A stretch of 64,000 nt of DNA from Leifsonia sp. TF02-11 (GTDB lineage Bacteria; Actinomycetota; Actinomycetes; Actinomycetales; Microbacteriaceae): positions 62,001 through 126,000 of the forward strand of contig NZ_JAGEKP010000003.1 in the NCBI RefSeq assembly GCF_017565305.1. The letters run 5' to 3'. Numbering within the stretch: the first letter of the stretch is position 1; each line of letters begins with the position of its first letter. The position numbers and the translations under genes were made by a program. Positions 34,208 to 43,581 of this stretch are shown in pieces. Below the pieces are notes generated by a model that worked only from the letters and a program-made list of their open reading frames with translations, made no database searches and was not told the origin of the DNA.

Positions 34208-34762
34208 ATGCTGCCGCAACCGACAGGACGACTGGTTCGCAAGGAAGACGGGGTCTATGTGGTCCTCGACCGCATCTTCAAGGCTCCGATCGAGGAGGTG
34301 TGGTCGTACTTCACGCGATCACCGCGACTCGCGCAGTGGATCGGCGAGTACACCGGCACCGGGTCGACAGGCGCGGTCAAGTTCCGCATGAACGCGGAAG
34401 GGGACGATGCTGACTGGCAGAACGTGGCGGTCATGCTGTGCGAGTCGCCGCACCGCCTCCATGTCGACGTCGGCAAGGCTCCCGACTCCCTCGTGATGTT
34501 CGTCCATCTCACCGAGGCGAGCGGCCACACCACCGTCACCTTCGGGCAGCGGCTGCGTTCGATCGCCGGCTCGGCCGACTACTGCGTGGGCTGGGACTAC
34601 TACCTCGACCGGCTCGTCGCCGCGCACGACGGCAAGCCGATGCCGAACTGGGACGACTACTACCCGTCGATGCGCGACCATTACCAGACGCTGTGCCGCG
34701 AGCTCGACCACGACCTCCGACTCGAGCACGCCACGGCGCAACGGGACGGCACGACCGGCTGA
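34208..34762 (+). CDS. SRPBCC domain-containing protein (AHSA1-like)
   Basis: A 184-residue protein with the START/Bet v1-like signature VLDRIFKAPIEEVWSYFTRSPRLAQWIGEYTG (19-50), a central HTTVTFGQRLRS strand and a C-terminal helix with GWDYYLDRLVAAHDGKPMPNWDDYYPSM, typical of actinobacterial polyketide-cyclase/AHSA1 proteins that bind a small hydrophobic ligand. ATG 34208 is preceded by GGGAGG. No enzyme role can be assigned. It has its own 96-bp upstream region and converges on the glycosylase gene. Confidence 0.87.
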   Translation: MLPQPTGRLVRKEDGVYVVLDRIFKAPIEEVWSYFTRSPRLAQWIGEYTGTGSTGAVKFRMNAEGDDADWQNVAVMLCESPHRLHVDVGKAPDSLVMFVHLTEASGHTTVTFGQRLRSIAGSADYCVGWDYYLDRLVAAHDGKPMPNWDDYYPSMRDHYQTLCRELDHDLRLEHATAQRDGTTG

Positions 34763-34787
34763 ACGCGGGCACGATCGCGGTCGGCGT

Positions 34788-35741
34788 TCAGTGCCAGCGG
34801 TGATCCTGGAGGGCGACGCGCGGCCCGCGACGCTGGAAGCGGAAGCCGCTCGCGAGGATCAGCCGAACCACCCGCTGACGGTTCCCCCGCCACGGCTCGA
34901 GCAACTCGAGCATCCCGTCGTCGTCGACGCGCGACCCGGTGAGCGCCTCGCCGATCTGGTGGGCGAGGTGGTAGTCGCCGACGCTGACCAGGTCCGGGTG
35001 GGCGTGCGAACGCTGCAGCGTCTCGGCCGTCGTCCACTGTCCGACTCCGGGGATGGTCCGCATCGCCGTCTCCGCCTCGTCGAGGGAGGCCGCGGCCCCG
35101 ATCGCCCGTTCGAGTGAGGGAGCGACCGCCAGCACGGCCTGGATCGCGCGGGCGCGACGCGGGTCGACGCCGGCTCGGTGCCAATCCCAGGAGGGGATGC
35201 CCCGCCACTGCTGCAGCGTCGGCACCACCCGCATGCCCTCCGGGGCGGGGCCGGGCGCCGGCTCGCCGTACCAGCGCAGCAGGCGCGCCCAGGACCGGTA
35301 CGCCTCCAGGCTCGTCACGCGCTGTTCGACGATCGCCGGGAGGAGCGCCTCCAGCACCAGGCCGGTGCGCGTGAGCCGGAGCCCGGGGTTGCGGTGCAGG
35401 CTGTCGCGCAGGAGCGGATGCGACCGCACGTCCAGGCCCGACCAGTCGTCGCCTCTGCCGAGCAAGCCGGGAACGGCGTCGATCGCCCAGCGCGCGCCCG
35501 CACCCCAGGCGGCGGCACGCACGCTGCCGTCGGCGGCGGGGCGAAGGATCCGGAGCGTCGCCGGCCCCTCCGGCGTGCGCCAGGTGCGCCACATCCCCTG
35601 CAGATCCCACGACGTGGTCGGGTCGTAGGGACCGCGCCCGAGCTGACCGATCGTCCCCGCGAGGTCGAGGGCGCCCGCGGGGCGGTAGACCGTCTCCACC
35701 GCGCGCCCGGAGCGGGCGTCGGCGGGGTGGAGTGCGGTCAT
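34788..35741 (-). CDS. DNA-3-methyladenine glycosylase family protein (AlkA-like, HhH-GPD)
   Basis: A 317-residue protein with a helix-hairpin-helix-GPD core: LDEAETAMRTIPGVGQWTTAETLQRSHAHPDLVSVGDYHLAHQIG contains the hairpin (IPGVGQWTT) and the catalytic Asp in VGDYH. The N-terminal half is the AlkA-type accessory domain. It would excise alkylated purines from DNA as a monofunctional glycosylase. ATG 35741 is preceded by TAGCAT at seven bases (leaderless layout); the ATG at 35750 lies inside that box. Convergent with the SRPBCC gene. Confidence 0.87.
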   Translation of the reverse strand: MTALHPADARSGRAVETVYRPAGALDLAGTIGQLGRGPYDPTTSWDLQGMWRTWRTPEGPATLRILRPAADGSVRAAAWGAGARWAIDAVPGLLGRGDDWSGLDVRSHPLLRDSLHRNPGLRLTRTGLVLEALLPAIVEQRVTSLEAYRSWARLLRWYGEPAPGPAPEGMRVVPTLQQWRGIPSWDWHRAGVDPRRARAIQAVLAVAPSLERAIGAAASLDEAETAMRTIPGVGQWTTAETLQRSHAHPDLVSVGDYHLAHQIGEALTGSRVDDDGMLELLEPWRGNRQRVVRLILASGFRFQRRGPRVALQDHRWH

Positions 35742-35859
35742 GAACGGCATGCTACGTCACACGGCTGACCGCTGGGCCGATCGCGGGGCCGCCCCCGACC
35801 TCCGCTCTGCGCGGGCAGGGCTGGCCCGTTTTGTCGGTGGTCTCCCCTACCTTCTCCCC

Positions 35860-37230
35860 ATGGGAATCGAAATCACAGCCGATGATCTCGCGCGCCTGCG
35901 CGAGCGGGTACAGGGAACCGTCTACATCCGCGGCGACGCGGGACTCGCCGCCGAAGTCGCCTGCTTCAACCCGGCGATCCGGCACGACCCGGATGTCGTG
36001 GTCGCCGTCGTGAGCGAGGGCGACGTCGCCGAAGCCGTGCGCTTCGCCCGCGAGCACGATCTCCCGGTGCGCGTGCAGGCCACCGGGCACGGGTCGGAGT
36101 CGCCGATCGCCGGAGGACTCATCGTCTCCACCCGGGCGCTCGACTCGATCGTCATCGACGCTCCTGCACGCCTCGTCCGGATCGGCGCAGGCGTCCGCTG
36201 GGCTCCCGTCATCCAGGAGGCGGCCGAGCACGGGCTCGCCCCGATCACCGGGTCGTCCACCAGCGTCGGCGCCGTCGGCTACACCCTCGGCGGAGGCCTC
36301 GGGCCGCTGGCCCGCTCGCACGGCTTCACCGCCGACTGGGTCCGCGGCTTCCGGGTGGTCACCGCTCAGGGCGACATCGTCACCGCAGCTGCCGACTCCC
36401 ACCCCGAGCTCTTCTGGGCCCTGCGCGGAGGCAAGGGCGGCCTGGCGGTCGTCACCGAGATGACGCTCGAACTGGTGCCGCTCACGACGCTGTACGCCGG
36501 CAGCGTCTTCTTCGAGGGCGACGCCATCGAGCCGGCCTTCCGCGCCTGGGTCGACTGGGCCGCCGGCCTGGGCGAGGAGGCGACGACATCCGTCGTGCTC
36601 CTGCGGATTCCCGACGTCGACGGCCCTCCGCCGCCGCTGCGCGGCCGCACGGTCCTCAGCGTGCGGTTCGCCTACCCGGGCGACAGCGCGACGGGCGAGC
36701 GCCTGTTCGCCCCGATGCGGGAGGCCGCCCCCGTCTTCCTCGACGCCGTGGCCGAGATCCCGACGACCGCGGTCGCGAGCATCCACAACGACCCCGAGCA
36801 GGGCTCGCCGGCGTGGATCCGCGGATTCATGCTCGACGACTTCGACGCCGCCGACGGCGACACGCTGCTGGAGGTCGCCGGCCCCCGCGTCGACAGCCCG
36901 TTCCTCGCTCTCGAGATCCGGCAGCTGGGAGGCGCCGCCGGCCGCGACACCGCAGACGGCACGGCGGTCGGCGGGCGCGACAGCGGCTACACGCTGAGCG
37001 CGATCGCCGCCGATCCTGCGACGTTCGACAGCGTTGCTCCGGCGGCGGCCGAGGCGCTCTCGCGCGCTCTGCAGCACCGCATCTCCGCGGTCACCAACGT
37101 CAACTGGGCGGCCGACCTCAGCGACCCGTCGACCTTCGAGAGCGCGTGGCCGGCTGCGGTGTACTCCAGGCTCGCCGAGGTGCGCGCCTCCTACGACCCC
37201 GATCGCGTGTTCGCGTTCGGGCCGAGCTGA
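35860..37230 (+). CDS. FAD-binding oxidoreductase, berberine-bridge-enzyme type
   Basis: A 456-residue VAO/BBE flavoenzyme. The FAD-binding PCMH domain has DVVVAVVSEGDVAEAVRFARE, VRVQATGHGSESPIAGGLIVST (His in TGHG for 8-alpha-histidyl flavin), GSSTSVGAVGYTLGGGLGPLARSHGFTADWV and WALRGGKGGLAVVTE. The cysteine used for bicovalent flavin attachment is replaced in GGKGG, so FAD is probably monocovalent. The C-terminal BBE tail ends YDPDRVFAFGPS. ATG 35860 has TACCTT six bases upstream. The substrate, possibly an alcohol or sugar, is unknown. Confidence 0.9.
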   Translation: MGIEITADDLARLRERVQGTVYIRGDAGLAAEVACFNPAIRHDPDVVVAVVSEGDVAEAVRFAREHDLPVRVQATGHGSESPIAGGLIVSTRALDSIVIDAPARLVRIGAGVRWAPVIQEAAEHGLAPITGSSTSVGAVGYTLGGGLGPLARSHGFTADWVRGFRVVTAQGDIVTAAADSHPELFWALRGGKGGLAVVTEMTLELVPLTTLYAGSVFFEGDAIEPAFRAWVDWAAGLGEEATTSVVLLRIPDVDGPPPPLRGRTVLSVRFAYPGDSATGERLFAPMREAAPVFLDAVAEIPTTAVASIHNDPEQGSPAWIRGFMLDDFDAADGDTLLEVAGPRVDSPFLALEIRQLGGAAGRDTADGTAVGGRDSGYTLSAIAADPATFDSVAPAAAEALSRALQHRISAVTNVNWAADLSDPSTFESAWPAAVYSRLAEVRASYDPDRVFAFGPS

Positions 37231-37258
37231 GCACGCCGCTCGCCGCGAGCGGACGCCG

Positions 37259-37810
37259 TCACTCGCTCCAGACGCTCGGGGCCTCCGCGCGCGTGGACGG
37301 GAGTGCGGCGTCCGCTCCCCACTCCAGCAGCCATTCCGGAACCGTCACGTCGGTCGGGGCCGGCCCGACCGCGTCGAGCAACTCGTCGATCGAGACGACG
37401 CCGCCCGATCGCTTCAGAAAGCGGCCGCGGATGAACGCCTGGGTGTAAATCTCTCCGTCGACGGTGAAGCGCTGCTCCACATAGACGGCTTTCGCGTCGA
37501 AGCCCAGGATGCGCGACTCCACGACGAAGGGCTGCCAGAGCTCCAGCGACTTGCGGAACGAGATGGTCTCCGACGCGACGACCGGATACCAGCCGCGCTC
37601 CTCGAAGATCGCCCAGACCCCGTTCCGGCGGAGCAGATCGAAGCGCCCGATGTCCGCGATCGACAGGTAGACCCCGTTGTTCATGTGCTTGAGGATGTCG
37701 AGGTCGGTCGGCAGCACCCGGAAGCGGGTCCGTGCCACGTCCCAGTGATCGAGCCGCGGGCCGAAACGGGAGAGGAACGCGTGAAGCATCGTCCGGAAGA
37801 TCATGTGCAC
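37259..37810 (-). CDS. Acyl-CoA thioesterase family protein (4HBT hotdog fold)
   Basis: A 183-residue single hotdog-domain protein: RVLPTDLDILKHMNNGVYLSIADIGRFDLLRRNG (31-64) contains the Asp/His/Asn active-site helix of 4-hydroxybenzoyl-CoA-type thioesterases, followed by FRKSLELWQPFVVESRILGFDAKAVYVEQRF. It is similar to mammalian THEM6-like and actinobacterial thioesterases. GTG 37810 is preceded by TAGCAT at six bases; ATG 37804 is an alternative start. The acyl substrate is unknown. Convergent with the flavoenzyme gene. Confidence 0.88.
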   Translation of the reverse strand: MHMIFRTMLHAFLSRFGPRLDHWDVARTRFRVLPTDLDILKHMNNGVYLSIADIGRFDLLRRNGVWAIFEERGWYPVVASETISFRKSLELWQPFVVESRILGFDAKAVYVEQRFTVDGEIYTQAFIRGRFLKRSGGVVSIDELLDAVGPAPTDVTVPEWLLEWGADAALPSTRAEAPSVWSE

Positions 37811-37896
37811 GCGGTCATGCTAGTGACGCCTCACCGCGAGCTCATCTTCGTTGTCGACGGCCTCCAAGCCCGCTAGGGTTCTTCGAGGGGGAAATC

Positions 37897-38811
37897 GTGT
37901 CGTTTCGAACAAACCACGGCCGTCGTCGGCCGTCGGACCATTCCGCACGCACGCGCAGGGGATGGGCCTCGCTCGTCGCCGCCGTGGCCGTGGCCTCGCT
38001 GCTCACCGGCTGCGCACTTTTCGGCGGAGGTGCGAAGCCCACCGCGTCTCCCACCCACACCAAGACCCCCAAGCCGACGAGCACACCCCTGGGTCAGAGC
38101 AGGAGTCTCGCGACGGTCACTCCGGTACCAACGAGCACACCGGTCCCTGCTCCGACGCTGACTCCGGTGCCACAGGGAACGGTCGTCGCCGAGGGCAACG
38201 TGGCGTCGCCCCTGGGCAGCATCCACTTCCACTACCGCATCTTCTCCAACGGCAACAACACCTACTCGGCCCAGTACACGAGCTTCACCTCGACCGTCCC
38301 TGTCCCGGTGTCCGTCACCCTCATCGAGGTCGCGCCGAGTGTGGGCGACGGCCTCACCTACCACGGCGTCGGCGATCACCTGCTCGGCGGCCCGACGTCG
38401 GCGGCGCAATCGTCGACAGGGCTGATCGCCGACAGCCAGCCTTCGTACCTCGCCGCGCTGGTGACCTATTCCTCGGCCGCCTCCTTCGACGGCGTGCCGC
38501 AGGAGCTCGGCCCCGACAAGGTCCTCGCCGTCAACACGGTCCACTGGTCGGTGCCGGTGCGGCAATCGAACGTGCACCCGGTCGACGGCGGAACCCGCAC
38601 CAACGCCGCGGGAACCGTCACAGCGAAGACTGCGAGCGGCGCCCCCAAGAGCTACGAGGTCGCCCAGGGCGACACGACGACCGCCGTCGCCGATCGGTTC
38701 GGCATCCCGGTCGAATGGCTGCTGTGGCTCAACCCAGATCTCCCCGGCGGCGCCGGCAACCAGTTCCTGTACGCGTCGACGAAGCTGAACCTCGACCCCG
38801 ACAGTCTCTGA
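37897..38811 (+). CDS. LysM domain-containing lipoprotein
   Basis: A 304-residue exported lipoprotein. The start GTG 37897 follows GAGGGG. The signal peptide (charged RRGWASL, hydrophobic VAAVAVASLLTGC) ends in a lipobox with Cys at about residue 38. A Pro/Thr/Ser-rich stalk (residues about 45-95) follows, then an unassigned beta-rich domain and a C-terminal LysM repeat (SYEVAQGDTTTAVADRFGIPVEWLLWLNPDL). LysM binds peptidoglycan, so the protein probably links membrane and wall. Function of the central domain is unknown. Confidence 0.87.
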   Translation: MSFRTNHGRRRPSDHSARTRRGWASLVAAVAVASLLTGCALFGGGAKPTASPTHTKTPKPTSTPLGQSRSLATVTPVPTSTPVPAPTLTPVPQGTVVAEGNVASPLGSIHFHYRIFSNGNNTYSAQYTSFTSTVPVPVSVTLIEVAPSVGDGLTYHGVGDHLLGGPTSAAQSSTGLIADSQPSYLAALVTYSSAASFDGVPQELGPDKVLAVNTVHWSVPVRQSNVHPVDGGTRTNAAGTVTAKTASGAPKSYEVAQGDTTTAVADRFGIPVEWLLWLNPDLPGGAGNQFLYASTKLNLDPDSL

Positions 38812-38829
38812 GCCCTCGCCCGTGCCGGT

Positions 38830-40629
38830 TCACCGCGGCAGCGGGACCTCCAGGATGCTCGGCCCGGCAGGCGGCGCCGAGAGCGCCTGATCCAGCTCAC
38901 CCTTCGTGCGTGCCACACTGTGCGCCCACCCGTAGGCGCGCGCGAGCGCGGCCAGGTCCACCGATTGCGGAGTGTAGAGCACCCGGTCGAACGCGTCGGC
39001 GGGAGCCGTCGCCGCCACTTCGAGCCCGTCGAAGATCGTGCCGCCGCCGTCATTGCCGACGACGACCTGCAGGTGCGGCCGTTCCTCGCCGGGCGCGCCG
39101 AGCAGCGCACCGACATCGTGCAGCAACGCGAGGTCTCCCAGCAGCACCCGGGTGACGCCGGTCGCTCCGCCCTCCGCTCGTGCCGCCGCCGCGCTGGCGA
39201 GCGCTATCCCCGTCGCGGTCGCGATCGTCCCGTCGATCCCGGCGAGCCCACGGTTGGAGTGGACGACGATCTTCTTGCCGGGAACCAGCCGATCGGCGTC
39301 GCGAATCAGCCGAGAGGCACCGAACACCAGGCGGTCGTGCGGCCAGGTGTATCGCCACACCGCCTCTGCGAGCAGCAGACGCGTGATCGGCGCACGCACG
39401 GCCGCGAGCTCCGCGCGGGCGAACGCCAGGGCGTCGGACGGCTCGTACGAGCGCGCCTTCTGCACGTCGGGGGCGGTGGCAGCCGGATCGGCGGAACGCT
39501 CGGCCTCCTCGGTGAGCCTGCGGCTGGCGAACACCCAGCTGCCCACCCACGCGCGCACTTCCGGGCTCCGGACGTCGACAGCCTCCGGAGCGGCCACTCC
39601 GCCGACGATGCGCGCACGATGACCGGGGTTGTACGCCTCGGCGCCCGTCGGGGCGACGACGATCACCTCGACGTCGGCCCGCTGGAGGAGCGTGGGCACC
39701 TCCCTGCTGAGCGTGGGATGCCCGAACACGACGGCCCGTTCGACGCGGCCACCGAAGTCGTCCTCGCGGAGGAGTTCGCGGTACGCGACCACCAGTTCCG
39801 GCCCGAAGCGCGATCCGCTCGAGACCTCGGCGAGCAGCGGATATCCGCCGGCACGCGCGAGCTCGGCCGCGGCGGTGCCCGCGTCGGCGCCCGCGACGAC
39901 CACGGTCAGAGGTCCGTCCTCGAGCTCGACGACCGATCGGCCCAGTACGTGCGGTCCGACGGTCGTGGGGAGCTCGCCGCGCTCGAGGCCCGTGATGCTC
40001 GGAACGGCCACCGAGAGCGGCTCGCGGAACGCGACGTTGAGGTGCACAGGGCCGGGATCGGCGGTCGCGGCTCCGACGGCCTCCTCGACCGCGGCCCGCG
40101 CGATCGACCGGGCGGCGTCCTGCTCGCCCGCGGCGCCGATCGGGGCGGGGATGTCGCGCATGGATCGGACGACGGTCCCGTATAGCCCGTCCTGCCGGGT
40201 GGTCTGGTTGGACCGGATGCCGCGCAACTCGTCGGGCCGGTCTGCTGTGACCACGATCATCGGGAGGCCGGCCTCGTGGGCCTCCAGCACGGCGGGGTGG
40301 AGGTTGGCGGTCGCGGTACCGCTGGTGGTGACGATCACCGTCGGCGCTCCGGTCTCCCTGGTGAGCCCGAGCGCCAGGAACCCGCCGACCCGTTCGTCGA
40401 TGCGGACATGGAGCCGGGCGGCGCCTGCGCGTTCCAGCTCAGCGGCGGCGAGCGCGAGAGCCTGCGAGCGGGAGCCGGGGCTCACCACGAGATCGCTGAC
40501 GCCGGCTTCCACGAATCCGACCAGGAGCGCAAGCGCATAGTCGGTCGCGGGGCTGTCGACGCGTGGCAGTCGACCGGCCGTGCCGGCTTCGACGTCCGCG
40601 GGCTCTTCCGAGACCCGCGGGTCACCCAT
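38830..40629 (-). CDS. menD: 2-succinyl-5-enolpyruvyl-6-hydroxy-3-cyclohexene-1-carboxylate synthase
   Basis: A 599-residue thiamine-diphosphate enzyme of menaquinone synthesis that joins isochorismate and 2-oxoglutarate. MenD signatures are [17 protein letters not shown], the ThDP-activating glutamate region [33 protein letters not shown] and the Mg/ThDP motif [16 protein letters not shown] near the C-terminus. ATG 40629 overlaps the end of the PLDc_N gene by eight bases (ATGGGTGA), so it is translationally coupled to that small membrane protein. The remaining men genes follow at 41.3-45.5 kb. Confidence 0.95.
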   Translation of the reverse strand: MGDPRVSEEPADVEAGTAGRLPRVDSPATDYALALLVGFVEAGVSDLVVSPGSRSQALALAAAELERAGAARLHVRIDERVGGFLALGLTRETGAPTVIVTTSGTATANLHPAVLEAHEAGLPMIVVTADRPDELRGIRSNQTTRQDGLYGTVVRSMRDIPAPIGAAGEQDAARSIARAAVEEAVGAATADPGPVHLNVAFREPLSVAVPSITGLERGELPTTVGPHVLGRSVVELEDGPLTVVVAGADAGTAAAELARAGGYPLLAEVSSGSRFGPELVVAYRELLREDDFGGRVERAVVFGHPTLSREVPTLLQRADVEVIVVAPTGAEAYNPGHRARIVGGVAAPEAVDVRSPEVRAWVGSWVFASRRLTEEAERSADPAATAPDVQKARSYEPSDALAFARAELAAVRAPITRLLLAEAVWRYTWPHDRLVFGASRLIRDADRLVPGKKIVVHSNRGLAGIDGTIATATGIALASAAAARAEGGATGVTRVLLGDLALLHDVGALLGAPGEERPHLQVVVGNDGGGTIFDGLEVAATAPADAFDRVLYTPQSVDLAALARAYGWAHSVARTKGELDQALSAPPAGPSILEVPLPR

Positions 40630-40978
40630 CCCGTCGGCCGGTCTGGTCGTCGGGGCCGTTGTCGTCGAGCTCGGCGAGCTCCTTCTCGAGCCGCTTGATG
40701 CGCTCTTCCTGGTCGTGGTCGATCCGCAGCTTGCCGAGGAACTCCGGGTCATCGTCCGGAGCGCTGACGCGCCGGGCCGACTCGGCTCTCGCGCGCCGGC
40801 CGCGGCCGACCAGGAACCAGAGGATCCCGCCGATGATCGGGAACAGGATGATGATGAGCAGCCACAAGGGCTTGGGTAGGCCACGCACCCGGGAACGGTC
40901 GAAGAGGGCGCAGTCTGCCACCGAATAGATGTAGAACACCGCGGCTGCGACGCCGAGGACTATCCAGAGGCGAACCAT
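40622..40978 (-). CDS. PLDc_N domain membrane protein
   Basis: A 118-residue protein with two N-terminal hydrophobic helices ([25 protein letters not shown] and [22 protein letters not shown]) ending in GRGRRAR, the PLDc_N pattern, and a charged coiled-coil-like C-terminus ([20 protein letters not shown]). PLDc_N proteins are small membrane proteins without known catalysis. It lies immediately upstream of, and overlapping, menD; this association is common in actinobacteria. Confidence 0.85.
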   Translation of the reverse strand: MVRLWIVLGVAAAVFYIYSVADCALFDRSRVRGLPKPLWLLIIILFPIIGGILWFLVGRGRRARAESARRVSAPDDDPEFLGKLRIDHDQEERIKRLEKELAELDDNGPDDQTGRRDG

Positions 40979-41020
40979 GGCTACATCGTAACTCTCAGAG
41001 AGCGTGCCTAAGCTGGGAGG

Positions 41021-41326
41021 GTGAAGCGGATTCCCTCTTGGTTGACCTACACCGTGCTGCGCCTGGTGGTGTTCGTCGTGCCGCTGATCATCCTTCTCGT
41101 GATCGGCATCGTCTGGTGGGCCGCGGTCATCGCCGCTGCTCTGATCGGGCTCTGCCTGTCGTATATCCTGCTCAGCAAGCCGCGCAACGCCGTCTCGTCA
41201 GACCTGTACGCGGTTCGCCACCGCGACAAGCCGGCCCCTTCGCCCGACGACGAGGAGGACGCCGCGATCGACGCCGCACAGCCCGACGCGGAGCAGGGCG
41301 GAACCGCTTCCGGTCAGAAGGCGTAG
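41021..41326 (+). CDS. DUF4229 domain-containing membrane protein
   Basis: A 101-residue protein: LTYTVLRLVVFVVPLIILLVIGIVWWAAVIAAALIGLCLSYILLSKPR forms two adjacent membrane helices followed by a charged, acidic C-terminal tail. This pattern and the men-cluster location match DUF4229. GTG 41021 is preceded by TAAGCT six bases upstream, suggesting a leaderless mRNA. It is divergent from the PLDc_N/menD unit and its end overlaps the menA stop by 13 bp, tail to tail. The function is unknown. Confidence 0.8.
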   Translation: MKRIPSWLTYTVLRLVVFVVPLIILLVIGIVWWAAVIAAALIGLCLSYILLSKPRNAVSSDLYAVRHRDKPAPSPDDEEDAAIDAAQPDAEQGGTASGQKA

Positions 41327-42297
41327 GCCGCGCCCAGCGCGAGCGCCACGAGCAGCCCGGTGATGCTGGTGAGCTGCAGGGCGGTGATCAGTTCGCGCGG
41401 CGTCTTGCCGAACAGCGTGATGACGCAGGCCGGAAGGGCTGCGAGCAGGGCGAACATGCCGAACCACGCGAACGGGTAGAACAGCGCGAGCACCGCCAGG
41501 ATGCCGAAAGGCACCAGCAGGAACACGCAGAACACGATGCGCGAGGCCACGTTGCCCAGGAGGACGGCGAGGGTGCGCTTGTGCGCCTGCTTGTCCGGGC
41601 CGATGTCGCGGATGTTGTTCACCATGAGCACGGCACAGGCGATCAGCCCGGCGATCACCCCGCCGAACCACGCCTCCTGGTTCACGGATCCGGCGAGCAT
41701 ATAGGTGGTGCCGGCGGTGGCCACCAGGCCGAAGAAGACGAACACGAAGACCTCGCCGAGCCCGTAGTAGCCGTAGGGGCGCTTGCCGCCGGTGTAGAAC
41801 CAGGCCGCGGCGATGGCCGCCGCGCCGACGATGAGCACCCACCAGTACTGGGTGAGGAGGACGAGGATGAGGCCGGCGACGGCGGCCAGTCCGAAGAACG
41901 TGAGCGCGACGGCGAGCACCTTCTTCGGCGCCGCCTTGCCCGACCCGGTGAGCCGGCCTGGTCCGACACGGAACTCGTCGGTGCCGCGGATGCCGTCGGA
42001 GTAGTCGTTGGCGTAGTTCACGCCGATCTGGAGCAGCACGGCGACTGCGAGGCAGAGCAGCGATCGCACGGGGTGCCAGATCCCCACGCCTTCGACCACC
42101 TTGGCGGCGCCGACGCCGATGATCACGGGTGCGACGGCCAGCGGGAGCGTGCGGAGGCGAGCGCCGGCGATCCAGTCGGACGCCGTCGCCGGCCGCACGG
42201 CCGATGCCTTCGCACCGGGGCGCCCGCTCCTGCCGCCACGTGGTCCTCGCGCCGGCGGGGGCGCCATCCGCTGCATCCGGGAGTTGTTCTGGCTCAT
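41314..42297 (-). CDS. menA: 1,4-dihydroxy-2-naphthoate polyprenyltransferase
   Basis: A 327-residue UbiA-family membrane prenyltransferase: ASDWIAGARLRTLPLAVAPVIIG, the first Asp-rich motif NYANDYSDGIRGTDE and the second DIGPDKQAHKRTLAVLLG, spread over about eight hydrophobic helices. It attaches the polyprenyl tail to 1,4-dihydroxy-2-naphthoate. The N-terminal 35 residues are a basic, Pro/Gly-rich extension; ATG 42297 or a nearby later Met could be the start. It follows menE on the same strand. Confidence 0.94.
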   Translation of the reverse strand: MSQNNSRMQRMAPPPARGPRGGRSGRPGAKASAVRPATASDWIAGARLRTLPLAVAPVIIGVGAAKVVEGVGIWHPVRSLLCLAVAVLLQIGVNYANDYSDGIRGTDEFRVGPGRLTGSGKAAPKKVLAVALTFFGLAAVAGLILVLLTQYWWVLIVGAAAIAAAWFYTGGKRPYGYYGLGEVFVFVFFGLVATAGTTYMLAGSVNQEAWFGGVIAGLIACAVLMVNNIRDIGPDKQAHKRTLAVLLGNVASRIVFCVFLLVPFGILAVLALFYPFAWFGMFALLAALPACVITLFGKTPRELITALQLTSITGLLVALALGAAYAF

Positions 42298-42323
42298 CAC
42301 AGAGCGAATCGTAACAACAACGG

Positions 42324-43541
42324 CTATGTCTCCGACGACGCGGGGCCGTCGACGCGCGCGAGACGTGCGGCGCCGACGCGGTCGGGCTTTCCGCTGCTGA
42401 GGCGCGGGAGGGCTTCCACCGTGACGATGCGCGCAGGAGCGGCGGCACGCCCCAGCTCGCGGGCGACGAGGTCGCGCACGTCGGCGATGCTGTCGCTGCC
42501 TGTCGCGACGACGACCGGCACTTGCCCCCACTCGTCGTCGTCCGCCGCCACCACGACGACCTCGCCGAGCGTCGGCATTCCTCGGACGATGCGTTCGACG
42601 GCGTCGAGCAGCACCTTCTCGCCCCCGGAGATGATGACGTTGTCCGACCGCCCGCGCACTGTCACGCGCCCGTCGACGACCTCGCCCAGATCTCCCGTGC
42701 GGTACCAGCGGACGCCCGCGTCTTCGTGAAAAGACGCGGCGGTCCGCTTCTCGTCTCCGACGTAGCCTTCGGCCAGCGTCGGCCCACTGATCTCGAGCAG
42801 CCCCTCCACGGACCGCACGGCCGTCGTCCCGATGGGGACGCCGTCGTAGACACAGCCCCCCGCGGTCTCACTGGACCCGTAGGTGGTCAGGAGCCGAGCG
42901 CCGAGCGTCTCCGCGCGTTCCCGAAGGCGGGGATCGAGCGATTGCCCGCCGACCAGGATGCCGTCGAACCGCCGCAGCGCCGCGCCTGCCTCCCGAGCGC
43001 CCGCCTCTGCCGCTTCGACGATCCGCGCCAGCTGCACCGGCACGAGGGAGGTGTAGAGCTGATCGCCGTCGAGCTCCGCCGCCAGCTCGGCGAACCGCAG
43101 CGGGTCGAAGTGCCCGTCGCCGTAGTACACCGGCTCTGTGCCCGCCGCGAGTGAGCGCACGAGCACCTGGGCCCCGGCGACGTAGTGCGTCGGAAGCACC
43201 AGCAGCCACTGCCCCTGACCTCCCATGGCGCCGGCGGAAGCGGCAGCGCTGGCGAGGAGAGCGTCGACGGAGAGCGCGACCCGCTTCGGAACCCCGGTCG
43301 ACCCCGAGGTCTCGATGACGAGCGCGACGTTCTGGGGCGCCCGCTCACCGCTCCCTGGCCACCCGCTCTCCGGCGATCCACCCGACGCGGCGCCCTGCGG
43401 ACCGCCGCTCCCCGACGACCCACCCCGCAGACCCCCGCTCCGCGGGACAACCGCCGGCCCTCCGTCGGCGAGCGCCGCGCGGAGTGCGGCGAAAACCTCC
43501 GCAGGCTGCCCCGCGTCGACCACCCGGTACTCCCGTGTCAC
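42324..43541 (-). CDS. menE: o-Succinylbenzoate--CoA ligase
   Basis: A 405-residue AMP-binding adenylating enzyme, typical of short actinobacterial MenE. The P-loop ETSGSTGVPKRVALS, the adenine-binding TTYGSSETAGGCVYDG, the hinge WYRTGDLG and the C-terminal catalytic lysine in LSSGKPDR are all present. Residues about 36-70 are an unusual Gly/Ser/Pro-rich insert before the P-loop. It activates o-succinylbenzoate for MenB. Start GTG 43541. Forms a minus-strand series with menB upstream and menA downstream. Confidence 0.93.
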   Translation of the reverse strand: MTREYRVVDAGQPAEVFAALRAALADGGPAVVPRSGGLRGGSSGSGGPQGAASGGSPESGWPGSGERAPQNVALVIETSGSTGVPKRVALSVDALLASAAASAGAMGGQGQWLLVLPTHYVAGAQVLVRSLAAGTEPVYYGDGHFDPLRFAELAAELDGDQLYTSLVPVQLARIVEAAEAGAREAGAALRRFDGILVGGQSLDPRLRERAETLGARLLTTYGSSETAGGCVYDGVPIGTTAVRSVEGLLEISGPTLAEGYVGDEKRTAASFHEDAGVRWYRTGDLGEVVDGRVTVRGRSDNVIISGGEKVLLDAVERIVRGMPTLGEVVVVAADDDEWGQVPVVVATGSDSIADVRDLVARELGRAAAPARIVTVEALPRLSSGKPDRVGAARLARVDGPASSET

Positions 43542-43581
43542 CCGCTCACCCCGTCACCGGGGGTCGGCACCGCCGGCCCGC

